Shown here in pieces: positions 36,608-44,182 of a stretch of DNA of 64,000 nt; position 1 is the stretch's first letter, and the number at the start of each line of letters is the position of its first letter. The DNA comes from Dehalococcoides mccartyi CG5 (GTDB lineage Bacteria; Chloroflexota; Dehalococcoidia; Dehalococcoidales; Dehalococcoidaceae). Under the pieces are notes generated by a model that had not been told where the DNA came from, searched no databases, and worked only from the letters and a program-made list of their open reading frames with translations. Made by a program: the position numbers and the translations under genes. The stretch covers positions 434,001 through 498,000 of the forward strand of contig NZ_CP006951.1 of assembly GCF_000830885.1 (NCBI RefSeq), given 5' to 3'.

Positions 36608-37111
36608 ATGGATTATTTACCGGAGTATTGTTCCCGTCCGGTGGTTGTATTCGGTTGCGGAAATATACTCTATGGTGATGACGGTTTTGGCCCGGCTGTG
36701 GCAGATTACTTAAATACCCATAGCCGGGTTCCTTCTTTTGCCTGCGTTATGGATGTGGGCACAGCTATCCGAGAGCTTTTATTTAACATAATAATAAGCG
36801 ACACCAAGCCTAAAGTTATAGTTTTGGTAGATGCTATGGAAACAGGGCTGGGAGTAGGGGAAATGGGGCTATTAACGGTAGACCAGGTATCTCCGGAAAA
36901 GATAAATGACTTTTCTCTACACCTTATGCCCACTCTGAATATGCTAAAAGAGCTTCATGCTGACGGGGGCGTGAGAATAGATGTACTGGCAGTTAAGCCT
37001 GAATACATTCCCCTTGAGATGGAACAGGGGTTAACCGGAAAAGTTCAAAAAGCGGTAGCCGAAACAGCCCGTTATATCGTGGATACCTATTTCAGCCAGC
37101 CGCTTCTTTAG
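36608..37111 (+). CDS. Hydrogenase maturation protease, HycI/FrcD type
   Basis: The 167-residue protein belongs to the endopeptidases that clip the C-terminal tail of NiFe hydrogenase large subunits. The start VVVFGCGNILYGDDGFGPAV has the conserved Asp used to sense nickel, and VLVDAMETG and the segment with HLMPTLN carry the other metal ligands. It lies two bases downstream of the large-subunit stop, so the likely substrate is that subunit. Its stop shares the four bases TTAG with the convergent gene at 37108. Confidence 0.92.
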   Translation: MDYLPEYCSRPVVVFGCGNILYGDDGFGPAVADYLNTHSRVPSFACVMDVGTAIRELLFNIIISDTKPKVIVLVDAMETGLGVGEMGLLTVDQVSPEKINDFSLHLMPTLNMLKELHADGGVRIDVLAVKPEYIPLEMEQGLTGKVQKAVAETARYIVDTYFSQPLL

Positions 37112-37413
37112 TTTATTTCCTGACTCCAGTTCTGCATCATTTCCTTTAGCTTCTGCCCCAGTTTAGGGTTATTCCGCAGGCGTTCAATGAAAATGGGGCA
37201 AGCCTCCAGCATGGAGTTTTGGGCGGCGGAAGCCATGGATAACATTTGTTGCATAGCAGCCTCATCCTGAGGTGCATTCATACCCGGACCGCCATTTTGC
37301 ACCTGACGGCGGATATCTTCAGAGGTGTAGCGCATGGGAGTTGTGCAAGCCCGGTACCAGGGGCATTCCTTGCACTGGGCTATATTTGATGCTTCGTTTA
37401 ATATATCAGTCAT
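37108..37413 (-). CDS. Hypothetical cysteine-containing protein
   Basis: The 101-residue protein is not one I recognise. Near the N terminus it has CKECPWYRAC (about 14-23), and a further Cys lies in EACPIF (about 71), giving four cysteines that could hold zinc or an iron-sulfur cluster. The middle (GGPGMNAPQDEAAMQQMLSM) is Gln/Met-rich and helical. It overlaps the hydrogenase protease stop by four bases on the opposite strand. The upstream neighbour is a CcdA/TlpA pair on the same strand. A redox role is possible from context only. Confidence 0.6.
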   Translation of the reverse strand: MTDILNEASNIAQCKECPWYRACTTPMRYTSEDIRRQVQNGGPGMNAPQDEAAMQQMLSMASAAQNSMLEACPIFIERLRNNPKLGQKLKEMMQNWSQEIN

Positions 37414-37430
37414 TGGTTACTCCTTAGTTC

Positions 37431-37970
37431 TTAGTTTATCTTGTTTAGCTGGTTATCAAAATCTGTCTGGCTGAAAAATGCCCCGAATTTTATGGCTTTT
37501 ATTATGCCTTCGGCATTTATAAAATAGGTAATGGGAATATAATTGGCATTATAGGTTTGCCCTGTAGCACCGGTGGTATCCAGCAGTACCGGAAAGGTAA
37601 ACCGGTTGTCCTTCAGAAACTGCTCTATCAGTGATTTATTTTCTGTTATATTTACCATAAGAATCTTAATGCCGCTGGGGAGAGCCTTGTTTTTTAGGTA
37701 GGCCGCTTCAAAGAAAGGCATTTCCTGTTTGCAGTAACTGCAGCTTATTTTCCAGAAGTTTAAAATTACCCCTGAACCCTGCAGGTTACTTAGCCTTATT
37801 TCCTGACCCGTAAGGTTTTTCAGGGAAAAATCAGGTGCCAGATTGTTTATTTTAATGCCTGCCACAGGTTGTTCACCATTGTCAGCCGGAACTGGCGTGG
37901 TTTGGCTGCAGGCGGACAGGCAAAGGCTACTAAGAAGCAGGAAACTGAGGGCTATAAGTTTACTTTTCAT
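37431..37970 (-). CDS. TlpA/ResA-type thioredoxin-like lipoprotein
   Basis: The 179-residue protein has a lipoprotein signal (hydrophobic residues 5-18, then LSAC lipobox with Cys at about 20) and a thioredoxin fold of the TlpA/ResA type with the active site CSYC in FWKISCSYCKQEMPFF. It is anchored to the outer face of the membrane. The next upstream gene on the same transcript is ccdA, one base away, which supplies electrons to such proteins. The cis-Pro region (NYIPITYFI) is present. Function is probably thiol reduction or cytochrome-type maturation outside the cell membrane. Confidence 0.9.
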   Translation of the reverse strand: MKSKLIALSFLLLSSLCLSACSQTTPVPADNGEQPVAGIKINNLAPDFSLKNLTGQEIRLSNLQGSGVILNFWKISCSYCKQEMPFFEAAYLKNKALPSGIKILMVNITENKSLIEQFLKDNRFTFPVLLDTTGATGQTYNANYIPITYFINAEGIIKAIKFGAFFSQTDFDNQLNKIN

Positions 37971-37971
37971 T

Positions 37972-38694
37972 TCAAATCTGCAGAGTGCTGAAAAAACCTA
38001 TTCGATTACCAAGTATAAGTATACCAATAAATATCAGTATCACGCCACTTGCACCGTATATAGCAGCTGAGTAGCGGCTGATTTTATGTACGAGCGGTAA
38101 GGTCTTTTGAATGAGCAGTCCCAACAGTACAAATGGAATGCCCATACCCAGAGAGAAAACAGCCAGCAGAGCCGAACCATAGAGCGGGCTTTCCCCTCCG
38201 AATGTAATGGATAGTATGCTTCCCAGCATTGGGCTTATGCAGGGCGTCCAGGCAAGGGTAAAAACCGCCCCGCTTAAAAAAGACCTGATATATCCCCCGG
38301 TTCTCAGGTTTTGCTGACTGGCCAGATGCTTTTCAAAACTGAGGGACGGAAAACGCAGGCTGAGTAGCATATATGTGCCAAAGATAACAAGCATTCCCCC
38401 GGAAAGTATCCTTACCCAGAGGTCACTGGGGTTTATGATAACCCCGCCCAGCCCGGATAAAGCCCCAAGGCTGGTAAAGACAAGGCTGAAACCGGCTACA
38501 AAGGCTATTGAATGCCGCAGAGCTTTAAAAGAAGTAATGGAGTTTGGCTGGGCATCAAGGACATCAGCTCCGGCCAGACTGGCCAAATAAATGGGCATCA
38601 TTGGCAGTACACATGGTGAGAAAAAAGCGGCCAGTCCGCCCGCAAGGGCTAAAAGGTAAGATACATCTTCCAAGCCTATCTTGCACCTTCCCAT
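37972..38694 (-). CDS. ccdA: CcdA-family thiol-disulfide transporter
   Basis: CcdA moves reducing equivalents across the membrane by thiol exchange. The 240-residue protein has six predicted helices and the paired cysteine motifs FFSPCVLPMMP (near 25-36) and WTPCISPMLGS (near 140-150), the hallmark of the family. It is directly upstream of, and one base from, a TlpA-like thioredoxin lipoprotein, so it most likely reduces that protein. The first ten residues (MGRCKIGLED) may be longer than the real N terminus. Confidence 0.93.
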   Translation of the reverse strand: MGRCKIGLEDVSYLLALAGGLAAFFSPCVLPMMPIYLASLAGADVLDAQPNSITSFKALRHSIAFVAGFSLVFTSLGALSGLGGVIINPSDLWVRILSGGMLVIFGTYMLLSLRFPSLSFEKHLASQQNLRTGGYIRSFLSGAVFTLAWTPCISPMLGSILSITFGGESPLYGSALLAVFSLGMGIPFVLLGLLIQKTLPLVHKISRYSAAIYGASGVILIFIGILILGNRIGFFSTLQI

Positions 38695-38711
38695 AGCCCT
38701 GAGAACAAGGC

Positions 38712-38733
38712 TATAATGTACTTTAATATTATA
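38712..38733. promoter_or_regulatory. Divergent -10 boxes between ccdA and the RecB-like nuclease gene
   Basis: TATAAT occurs on the plus strand at 38712-38717 and on the minus strand at 38733-38728, each 20-30 bases from the corresponding predicted start. -35 boxes are weak. Confidence 0.4.
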
Positions 38734-38756
38734 TCAGTTTTACAGGCGGAGTATTT

Positions 38757-39896
38757 ATGCGTCCCCTTTCTTACAGCCAGATAGACCAGTACCAAAGCTG
38801 TCCCCTAAAATACCGTTTTCTCTATATTGATGGCCTGAAACCGTTAGAAAAGGGATATTTTAGTTTTGGTACAACTTTGCATGACTGTGCCGAGCATTTT
38901 TTCAGGGTAAAAGTACCTCCACCCCTCAGTCTGGAAAAACTGATGGAGTATTACCAGTCGCACTGGCGGTCTGGAGGATACGAATCTGTTGAAATAGAAA
39001 AAAACTACCGCCAGTTAGGCAGGGAGATACTTGCGGAATTCCATCGCATACACCGGGCTGATTTTCATATGCCGCTGGCAGTAGAGCACCAGTACACCGT
39101 AAATCTGGATGGAGTCAAACTAACCGGCAAGATAGACAGGGTGGATAAACTCCCCTCAGGTGAACTCTGTATTGTGGATTACAAGAGTAATAAAGACCTG
39201 TTTTCGGCTGAATACGTTCAAGACAACCTCCAGCTAAGCCTTTACCAGCTGGCGGTAGAGCAGATTTGGTATTTGCCGGTAGGTGAACTTTGCCTGTATC
39301 ACCTGCGTTCAAATACAGTTATGCGTTGTCCTGCCAGAAGTAAAGAGGTTATCGCTGATGCCCGGCGGCTGGTGCTGGAAGTAGCCGGAAAAATAGAAAA
39401 GGCCATTTTCCCTGCCTGCGAAAACAATTTTTGCCCGTGTGACTTTGCCCATCTTTGTCCGCTGTATCGCCACAAATATGCACCCCCTCCGCAGTTACCC
39501 GAAGCATCACCTATAGATATACCCTTAGCGGTAGAGGAATATGTGATGCTTCAGTCACGGAAAAATGAAATTGAAGTCCGGATAGAAAGCCTCAAAGAGG
39601 CTATCATTGAATACTGCCGTGCTAGTTCGCTTGGGCGGGTATTTGGCAGTGAACACGCATTAAGCTACAAAGAGGTTTCACGCAGCGGGTATAACAACCA
39701 GGCGGTATATGATTTGCTTGAACCGCTGGGGTTGTGGGATAAGGTTTCAGAACTGGATAAAACCCTGCTTGAGAAATATCTGGAAACAGATGCCTGCGGG
39801 AAGGAACTGAAAGACCGGATACTGGCTTTGAAAGAGGTTGTATCCACCTCCCCGCGGTTATATGTCAAACAGGTTTCAAAAGACAAGGATAGTTGA
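38757..39896 (+). CDS. RecB-family PD-(D/E)XK nuclease with Fe-S cysteine cluster
   Basis: The 379-residue protein resembles the C-terminal nuclease half of AddB/RecB enzymes. It starts with LSYSQIDQYQSCPLKYRF, holding the first cluster cysteine, and has the nuclease core KIDRVDKL...ELCIVDYKSNK. The three remaining cysteines are near CENNFCPCDFAHLC. Such proteins cut DNA during repair or defence. No helicase half (AddA) is adjacent, so this is a lone nuclease. The C-terminal 120 residues are helical and include an SRSGYN segment. Family is likely, role not. Confidence 0.85.
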   Translation: MRPLSYSQIDQYQSCPLKYRFLYIDGLKPLEKGYFSFGTTLHDCAEHFFRVKVPPPLSLEKLMEYYQSHWRSGGYESVEIEKNYRQLGREILAEFHRIHRADFHMPLAVEHQYTVNLDGVKLTGKIDRVDKLPSGELCIVDYKSNKDLFSAEYVQDNLQLSLYQLAVEQIWYLPVGELCLYHLRSNTVMRCPARSKEVIADARRLVLEVAGKIEKAIFPACENNFCPCDFAHLCPLYRHKYAPPPQLPEASPIDIPLAVEEYVMLQSRKNEIEVRIESLKEAIIEYCRASSLGRVFGSEHALSYKEVSRSGYNNQAVYDLLEPLGLWDKVSELDKTLLEKYLETDACGKELKDRILALKEVVSTSPRLYVKQVSKDKDS

Positions 39897-39916
39897 AAGT
39901 ACAGGTTTATAGATAG

Positions 39917-40405
39917 ATGTTTTTTCAAATAATCGGCGTATTTTTGTTGGCACTGGTGGAAATCTGGCTTGCGATACCTATAGGTTTGATTTGGGGTTTA
40001 GACCCGTGGCTGGTTATCCTGCTGGTAATCGGGGGCACTCTGGTTGGAGTAGGTATTATAATCCTTTTGGCAGAGCGGGTACGCAGCGGCTCAAACCGCT
40101 GGCTGGATAAAAATCGTACCGGTGATGCAACGTTAAGCCTCTCAGCCCTGTTTGCCCAAATCATTTCTGCCCTGCAGGAAAGACTTCATTCAGGCCGTTT
40201 GTACAAAGTCTGGTTGAAATATGGGATTATCGGGTTAGGCATTTTATCTCCCGTGCTGACCAGTGCCCCCATAGCTGCCTTTTTGGGTGTTATGCTAAGT
40301 GCAGACAGACTTAAGCTATTTATCTGGATATCAGTCGGGGTGGCGGTTTGGACAACCGGGCTTACTTTGGCTATGCATTTCGGTTTGATACTGCTGGGGA
40401 TTTAA
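39917..40405 (+). CDS. Small multidrug export family membrane protein (COG2426-like)
   Basis: The 162-residue protein has about four hydrophobic helices: near 2-22 (FFQIIGVFLLALVEIWLAIP), 32-55, 105-125 and 135-160, with a cytoplasmic basic loop (RSGSNRWLDKNRTGD, about 56-75) between them. The layout LVEIWLAIPIG near the start and GILSPVLTSAPIAAFLG match the family annotated as putative small multidrug export proteins. The actual substrate has not been established for the family. Twenty bases separate it from the nuclease gene upstream. Confidence 0.65.
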   Translation: MFFQIIGVFLLALVEIWLAIPIGLIWGLDPWLVILLVIGGTLVGVGIIILLAERVRSGSNRWLDKNRTGDATLSLSALFAQIISALQERLHSGRLYKVWLKYGIIGLGILSPVLTSAPIAAFLGVMLSADRLKLFIWISVGVAVWTTGLTLAMHFGLILLGI

Positions 40406-40523
40406 GCTGATACAAAATATCCGGAATGCTTAGGGAAATATTTAAAAAACCTGATGCTAAAAGCAAAAACATATGGTACAATAAATTCTAGCAAACAAAG
40501 AGTTAGATTGCTAAAAGCGATTA

Positions 40524-40552
40524 TTGTTTGGGTATTTTAACAGTGTTATACT
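40524..40552 (+). promoter_or_regulatory. Promoter of the radical SAM-nrdJ pair
   Basis: TTGTTT, 17 bases and TATACT lie about 50 bases before the ATG at 40603. A hairpin (GCGAGCCT/AGGCTTGC, 40561-40582) lies between the promoter and the GGGGGA ribosome site. Confidence 0.55.
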
Positions 40553-40602
40553 TATAAAGGCGAGCCTTCCAAGAGGCTTGCTAATCATGTTTGGGGGACT
40601 GA

Positions 40603-41352
40603 ATGAAGGTTTATCATCTGGCATATGAGCCAAGTTACCATTCAATGGATTTTCATTTTTGGACTGAATGTAATTTAAAATGCCGTGGTTGTTATACCAA
40701 TTACGAGGTTTATGATTTTGGCCTGCTGGATGACCCGGTAGCCGAAATCATTACCCGTGAAAGACAATCTCCTCCCACTGAATTTCTGTCTTTTGACCAG
40801 GTCATGGAAAAGATAGACGGGTACACTATAAAATACGCGGTTTTTCTGGGTACTGAAGCGGTACTTGATCCCGAACTGCCTAAACTTGCCAAGGCCGTTC
40901 ATGAAAAATATGGTTCTTTCAATATCCTGCTGACCAATGGTATCAGGATGCCAGATCTTACAGATATTGACCAGATTATTTTTAGTCTGAAGGCTTACTC
41001 CGAAGATATTTATCGTGATTATACCAGCCGTTCAAATAAATCTGCGCTGGAAAATCTGAAGAAAATACATGCCGGTCTGGGTGACCGCAAACTTCACGTG
41101 GAAGTGGTGTATATACCTGATTATATTGCCAAAGACGAGATAGAAAAGGTTGCCCAGTTTTTGGCCAGTATAGATAAAGATATGTCTTTCCGTATAGATG
41201 CGTATTTCCCAATTCCGGGTTGCCCGTGGCGGGCAGCTAACAAGGAAGAAGTGGAAGAAGCTGCCGTGGTTGCCCGCAAATACCTGAATAACGTAGTAGT
41301 ACTTACTCTGGATATGAAACGAATCGGTGATAAGGCCGTTAAGGTTTTTTAG
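40603..41352 (+). CDS. Radical SAM protein upstream of nrdJ
   Basis: The 249-residue protein has the cluster motif CNLKCRGC (C23, C27, C30) in TECNLKCRGCYTN and then a typical partial TIM barrel (YAVFLGTEAVLDPELP; ILLTNGIRMPD; QIIFSLKAYSEDIYRDYTSR). Two further cysteines are not arranged as an auxiliary cluster, apart from PGCPW near 205. The stop abuts the nrdJ ATG with no gap, so the two are translationally coupled. Activase-like proteins (NrdG) pair with class III reductases, but NrdJ is normally self-sufficient with adenosylcobalamin. Its role is therefore open. Confidence 0.85.
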   Translation: MKVYHLAYEPSYHSMDFHFWTECNLKCRGCYTNYEVYDFGLLDDPVAEIITRERQSPPTEFLSFDQVMEKIDGYTIKYAVFLGTEAVLDPELPKLAKAVHEKYGSFNILLTNGIRMPDLTDIDQIIFSLKAYSEDIYRDYTSRSNKSALENLKKIHAGLGDRKLHVEVVYIPDYIAKDEIEKVAQFLASIDKDMSFRIDAYFPIPGCPWRAANKEEVEEAAVVARKYLNNVVVLTLDMKRIGDKAVKVF

Positions 41353-43152
41353 ATGACAGTAGGATTCGGCAGACAATCAATTCCGGCAAATGTGCGTTTA
41401 TCCACTACCGCCAAGAGGGTACTGGAGAAGAGGTATCTTAAAAAAGATGATAGTGGCCGGGTGATTGAAACGCCGGAAGATATGTTTCACCGGGTTGCCA
41501 AAGTGATGGCATCTGCCGAACACAAATATGCACCGGGTACGGATACCAGCCGTATTGAAGAGGAATTTTATCAGGCTATGTCCCGCTTGGAGTTCCTGCC
41601 TAATTCTCCTACCTTGTTGAATGCCGGACGGCAGGCTGGCCAGCTTTCGGCCTGTTTTGTCCTGCCGGTAGAAGATTCCATAGAATCTATCTTCGATGCC
41701 GTAAAACAGACGGCTCTTATTCATAAAAGCGGGGGTGGCACCGGGTTTTCTTTCTCTGACCTGCGTCCTGCCGGAGACAAAGTGGGTGAGCTGACGGAAG
41801 TGGCCGGAGGACCGGTTTCGGTAATAAATATATTTGCCGCCGCCGCAGATTATGTGCGTCAGGGTGGTGTGCGCCGGGGGTGTAACGCCGCTATTCTGGA
41901 TGTAACCCATCCGGATATTCTCAATTTTATTTCGTGCAAGGGTGACCCCAATGCCCTTACTAATTTCTATATTTCAGTTGTGGTCACCAGAGACTTTATG
42001 ACCAAGGTGCGCAGTGGTGAAGACTATGACATTATTAATCCCCATACCGGTGAAGTAGTCCGCAGGCTCAATGCCGCCTGTGTGTTTGATTGTATTGTAG
42101 ACCAGGCATGGAAAACGGGTGACCCCGGCTTGGTATTTATAGACCGCATAAATGATGATAACCCCACCCCATCCATAGCTCCCATCAGGCACGTAAGCGG
42201 CTGCGGTGAGCAAACCCTTTTGCCGTATGAATCATGCAATCTGGGGTCAATTTCTTTGCCCCGTATGCTTAAGCGTGACGGTGAACGGGTAGTGGTGGAC
42301 TATGAAAAACTGGGGCGGACAGTCAAAATGGCTATCCGTTTTCTGGATAATGTAATAGACGTAAATAAATTTCCCACCCCTGAAATTGAAAAAGCCACTT
42401 TGCGTAATCGCAAGATAGGCTTGGGGGTCATGGGTTTTGCCGATATGCTGGTTTTAATGGGCATACCTTACAATTCTGAAGAAGCTATATTTCAGGCCGA
42501 CCAGATAATGGATTTTATCAAAGAAACTTCTCATCGGGCTTCATCCAAGCTGGCCGAAATCAGAGGGTCTTTCCCCGCTTATGAAGGCAGTATGTATGAC
42601 GTACCGGGTGGACGCCCCATGCGAAATGCTACCTGTACCAGCATAGCTCCTACCGGCACGCTTTCTATTATCGCCGGGGTATCTTCAGGCATAGAGCCTT
42701 CTTTTGCCATGGTATTTGTGAGGAATATACTTGATGGTGAAAATCTGCTGGAGATAAACCCGTATTTTGAAGAAATGGCCAGACGTGAAGGGTTTCATTC
42801 AAGAGAGCTTTTTGAAAAGCTGGTTTCCTCAAACCACCTGCATGATATGGAGTGTATACCGGACTGGCTTAAACGCCTGCTGGTTACCGCTCACCGCATT
42901 CGCCCCGAATGGCATATCCGTATTCAGGCGGCTTTCCAGAAATATACTGACAATGCGGTTTCCAAGACTGTAAATTTCCCGCATGAAGCTACCCGTGAGG
43001 ATATGGCAAATGTGTTTAACATGGCCTATGATCAGGGGCTTAAGGGTATAACGGTTTACCGTGATGGAAGCCGGGCTGCCCAGCCATTGTGTACCAGCGA
43101 GTCGGGTGTCAAGCTGGTAGATCAGTATCTGGATAATTGCGCCTGCCATTAG
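41353..43152 (+). CDS. nrdJ: Adenosylcobalamin-dependent (class II) ribonucleotide reductase
   Basis: NrdJ reduces ribonucleotides using cobalamin. The 599-residue protein has the family motifs NSPTLLNAGRQAGQLSACF, HKSGGGTGFSFSDLRPAGD, GGVRRGCNAAILDVTHPDI and GCGEQTLLPYESCNLGS with the active-site Cys pairs. It ends with TVYRDGSR and then NCACH, without the C-terminal zinc-finger domain that longer family members carry. The short CxC tail may act as the redox thiol pair. There is no gap after the radical SAM gene. Its stop overlaps the convergent HD-GYP gene by TTAG. Confidence 0.95.
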   Translation: MTVGFGRQSIPANVRLSTTAKRVLEKRYLKKDDSGRVIETPEDMFHRVAKVMASAEHKYAPGTDTSRIEEEFYQAMSRLEFLPNSPTLLNAGRQAGQLSACFVLPVEDSIESIFDAVKQTALIHKSGGGTGFSFSDLRPAGDKVGELTEVAGGPVSVINIFAAAADYVRQGGVRRGCNAAILDVTHPDILNFISCKGDPNALTNFYISVVVTRDFMTKVRSGEDYDIINPHTGEVVRRLNAACVFDCIVDQAWKTGDPGLVFIDRINDDNPTPSIAPIRHVSGCGEQTLLPYESCNLGSISLPRMLKRDGERVVVDYEKLGRTVKMAIRFLDNVIDVNKFPTPEIEKATLRNRKIGLGVMGFADMLVLMGIPYNSEEAIFQADQIMDFIKETSHRASSKLAEIRGSFPAYEGSMYDVPGGRPMRNATCTSIAPTGTLSIIAGVSSGIEPSFAMVFVRNILDGENLLEINPYFEEMARREGFHSRELFEKLVSSNHLHDMECIPDWLKRLLVTAHRIRPEWHIRIQAAFQKYTDNAVSKTVNFPHEATREDMANVFNMAYDQGLKGITVYRDGSRAAQPLCTSESGVKLVDQYLDNCACH

Positions 43153-44153
43153 GTATGGTTGTTCATACGGGCAAATACAGCTACAATCTCCGGGTCAAAT
43201 TGTATACCTGAGCACCGTTTCAGCTCTTCCCATGCTTCTATATCTGTCATAGCTTTGCGGTATGGTCTGAGAGAGGTCATGGCATCATAGGCATCAGCCA
43301 GTGCCATTATTCTGGCTCCCAGCGGTATTTCTTCACCCTTCAGCCCGTCAGGATATCCGCGTCCGTTAAAATGCTCATGATGGTGGCGGACTATTTTCAG
43401 AATTTCATGGTCTTCGGTTATGGGGGAAAGAATGCGTTCACCCACGCTGGGGTGGGTTTTGATGTGGTTATATTCATCTTCGGTCAGATTGCCGGCCTTA
43501 TTCAGGCAGGCACTCCTGATACCTATCTTGCCTATGTCATGTACCAGCCCGGCTAAACGTATCTGCTCAACCGTGGCAAAAGGTAACTCCATAGCGCCGG
43601 CAATAGCCACTGAAGTTTCAGCTACCCGCTGTGAATGGCCGATAGTGTAACTGTCTTTGGCTTCAAGTGCATAAGCCAAGGAAGTAATAGCGTTGAAGAA
43701 AGAACCGCGGATTTTTTCCGCCTGATCTTTTATCTTTAATTCCAAATGTTCCTGGTAATCACGGTTTTCCAGTATAAGGCGGCGTTTTTCCAGTGCCCGC
43801 TCCATACCCATGATTACGGCATCCAGTTTGAACGGTTTGGTTACGTAGTCATATGCGCCCAGCTTCATGCAGTTTATGGCGGTATCGGTATCGCTTATGG
43901 CTGTGGCCATTATAACAGCGGTATCAGGTGAGACAATACGGATTTCGGGTAAAATATCCATGCCGGAAAGCCCGGGCATCTTTATATCCAGTATTGCCAG
44001 TGCGATATCATGGTTTTTTACTATTTCCATAGCTTCGGTAGCATTTGAGGCGGTCAGACATTTGTAGCCTTCGCTGGTTATTTTCTGGTAAAGCAGACGG
44101 CGTATCGTGTCTTCGTCATCTACTGTTAAGACAGTTTCACTTTTTGTAATCAT
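43149..44153 (-). CDS. Response regulator with HD-GYP domain
   Basis: The 334-residue protein has an N-terminal receiver domain (VDDEDTIRRLLYQK; phospho-acceptor Asp in LAILDIKMPG) and a C-terminal HD-GYP phosphodiesterase domain (GLVHDIGKIGI, then HHEHFNGRGYPDGLKG). HD-GYP proteins hydrolyse cyclic di-GMP or related dinucleotides; the HHExxxGxGYP motif looks intact. It follows a multi-PAS histidine kinase on the same strand by 29 bases, so the two probably form a signalling pair. No diguanylate cyclase (GGDEF) gene lies in this window. Confidence 0.93.
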   Translation of the reverse strand: MITKSETVLTVDDEDTIRRLLYQKITSEGYKCLTASNATEAMEIVKNHDIALAILDIKMPGLSGMDILPEIRIVSPDTAVIMATAISDTDTAINCMKLGAYDYVTKPFKLDAVIMGMERALEKRRLILENRDYQEHLELKIKDQAEKIRGSFFNAITSLAYALEAKDSYTIGHSQRVAETSVAIAGAMELPFATVEQIRLAGLVHDIGKIGIRSACLNKAGNLTEDEYNHIKTHPSVGERILSPITEDHEILKIVRHHHEHFNGRGYPDGLKGEEIPLGARIMALADAYDAMTSLRPYRKAMTDIEAWEELKRCSGIQFDPEIVAVFARMNNHT

Positions 44154-44182
44154 GCATACCTCTTAGAATAACTGACGGTTAT

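Noticed and set aside
40406-40602. Cobalamin riboswitch or NrdR boxes before the radical SAM-nrdJ pair
   Set aside because: Neither the conserved cobalamin core nor paired NrdR-like boxes were found by eye.
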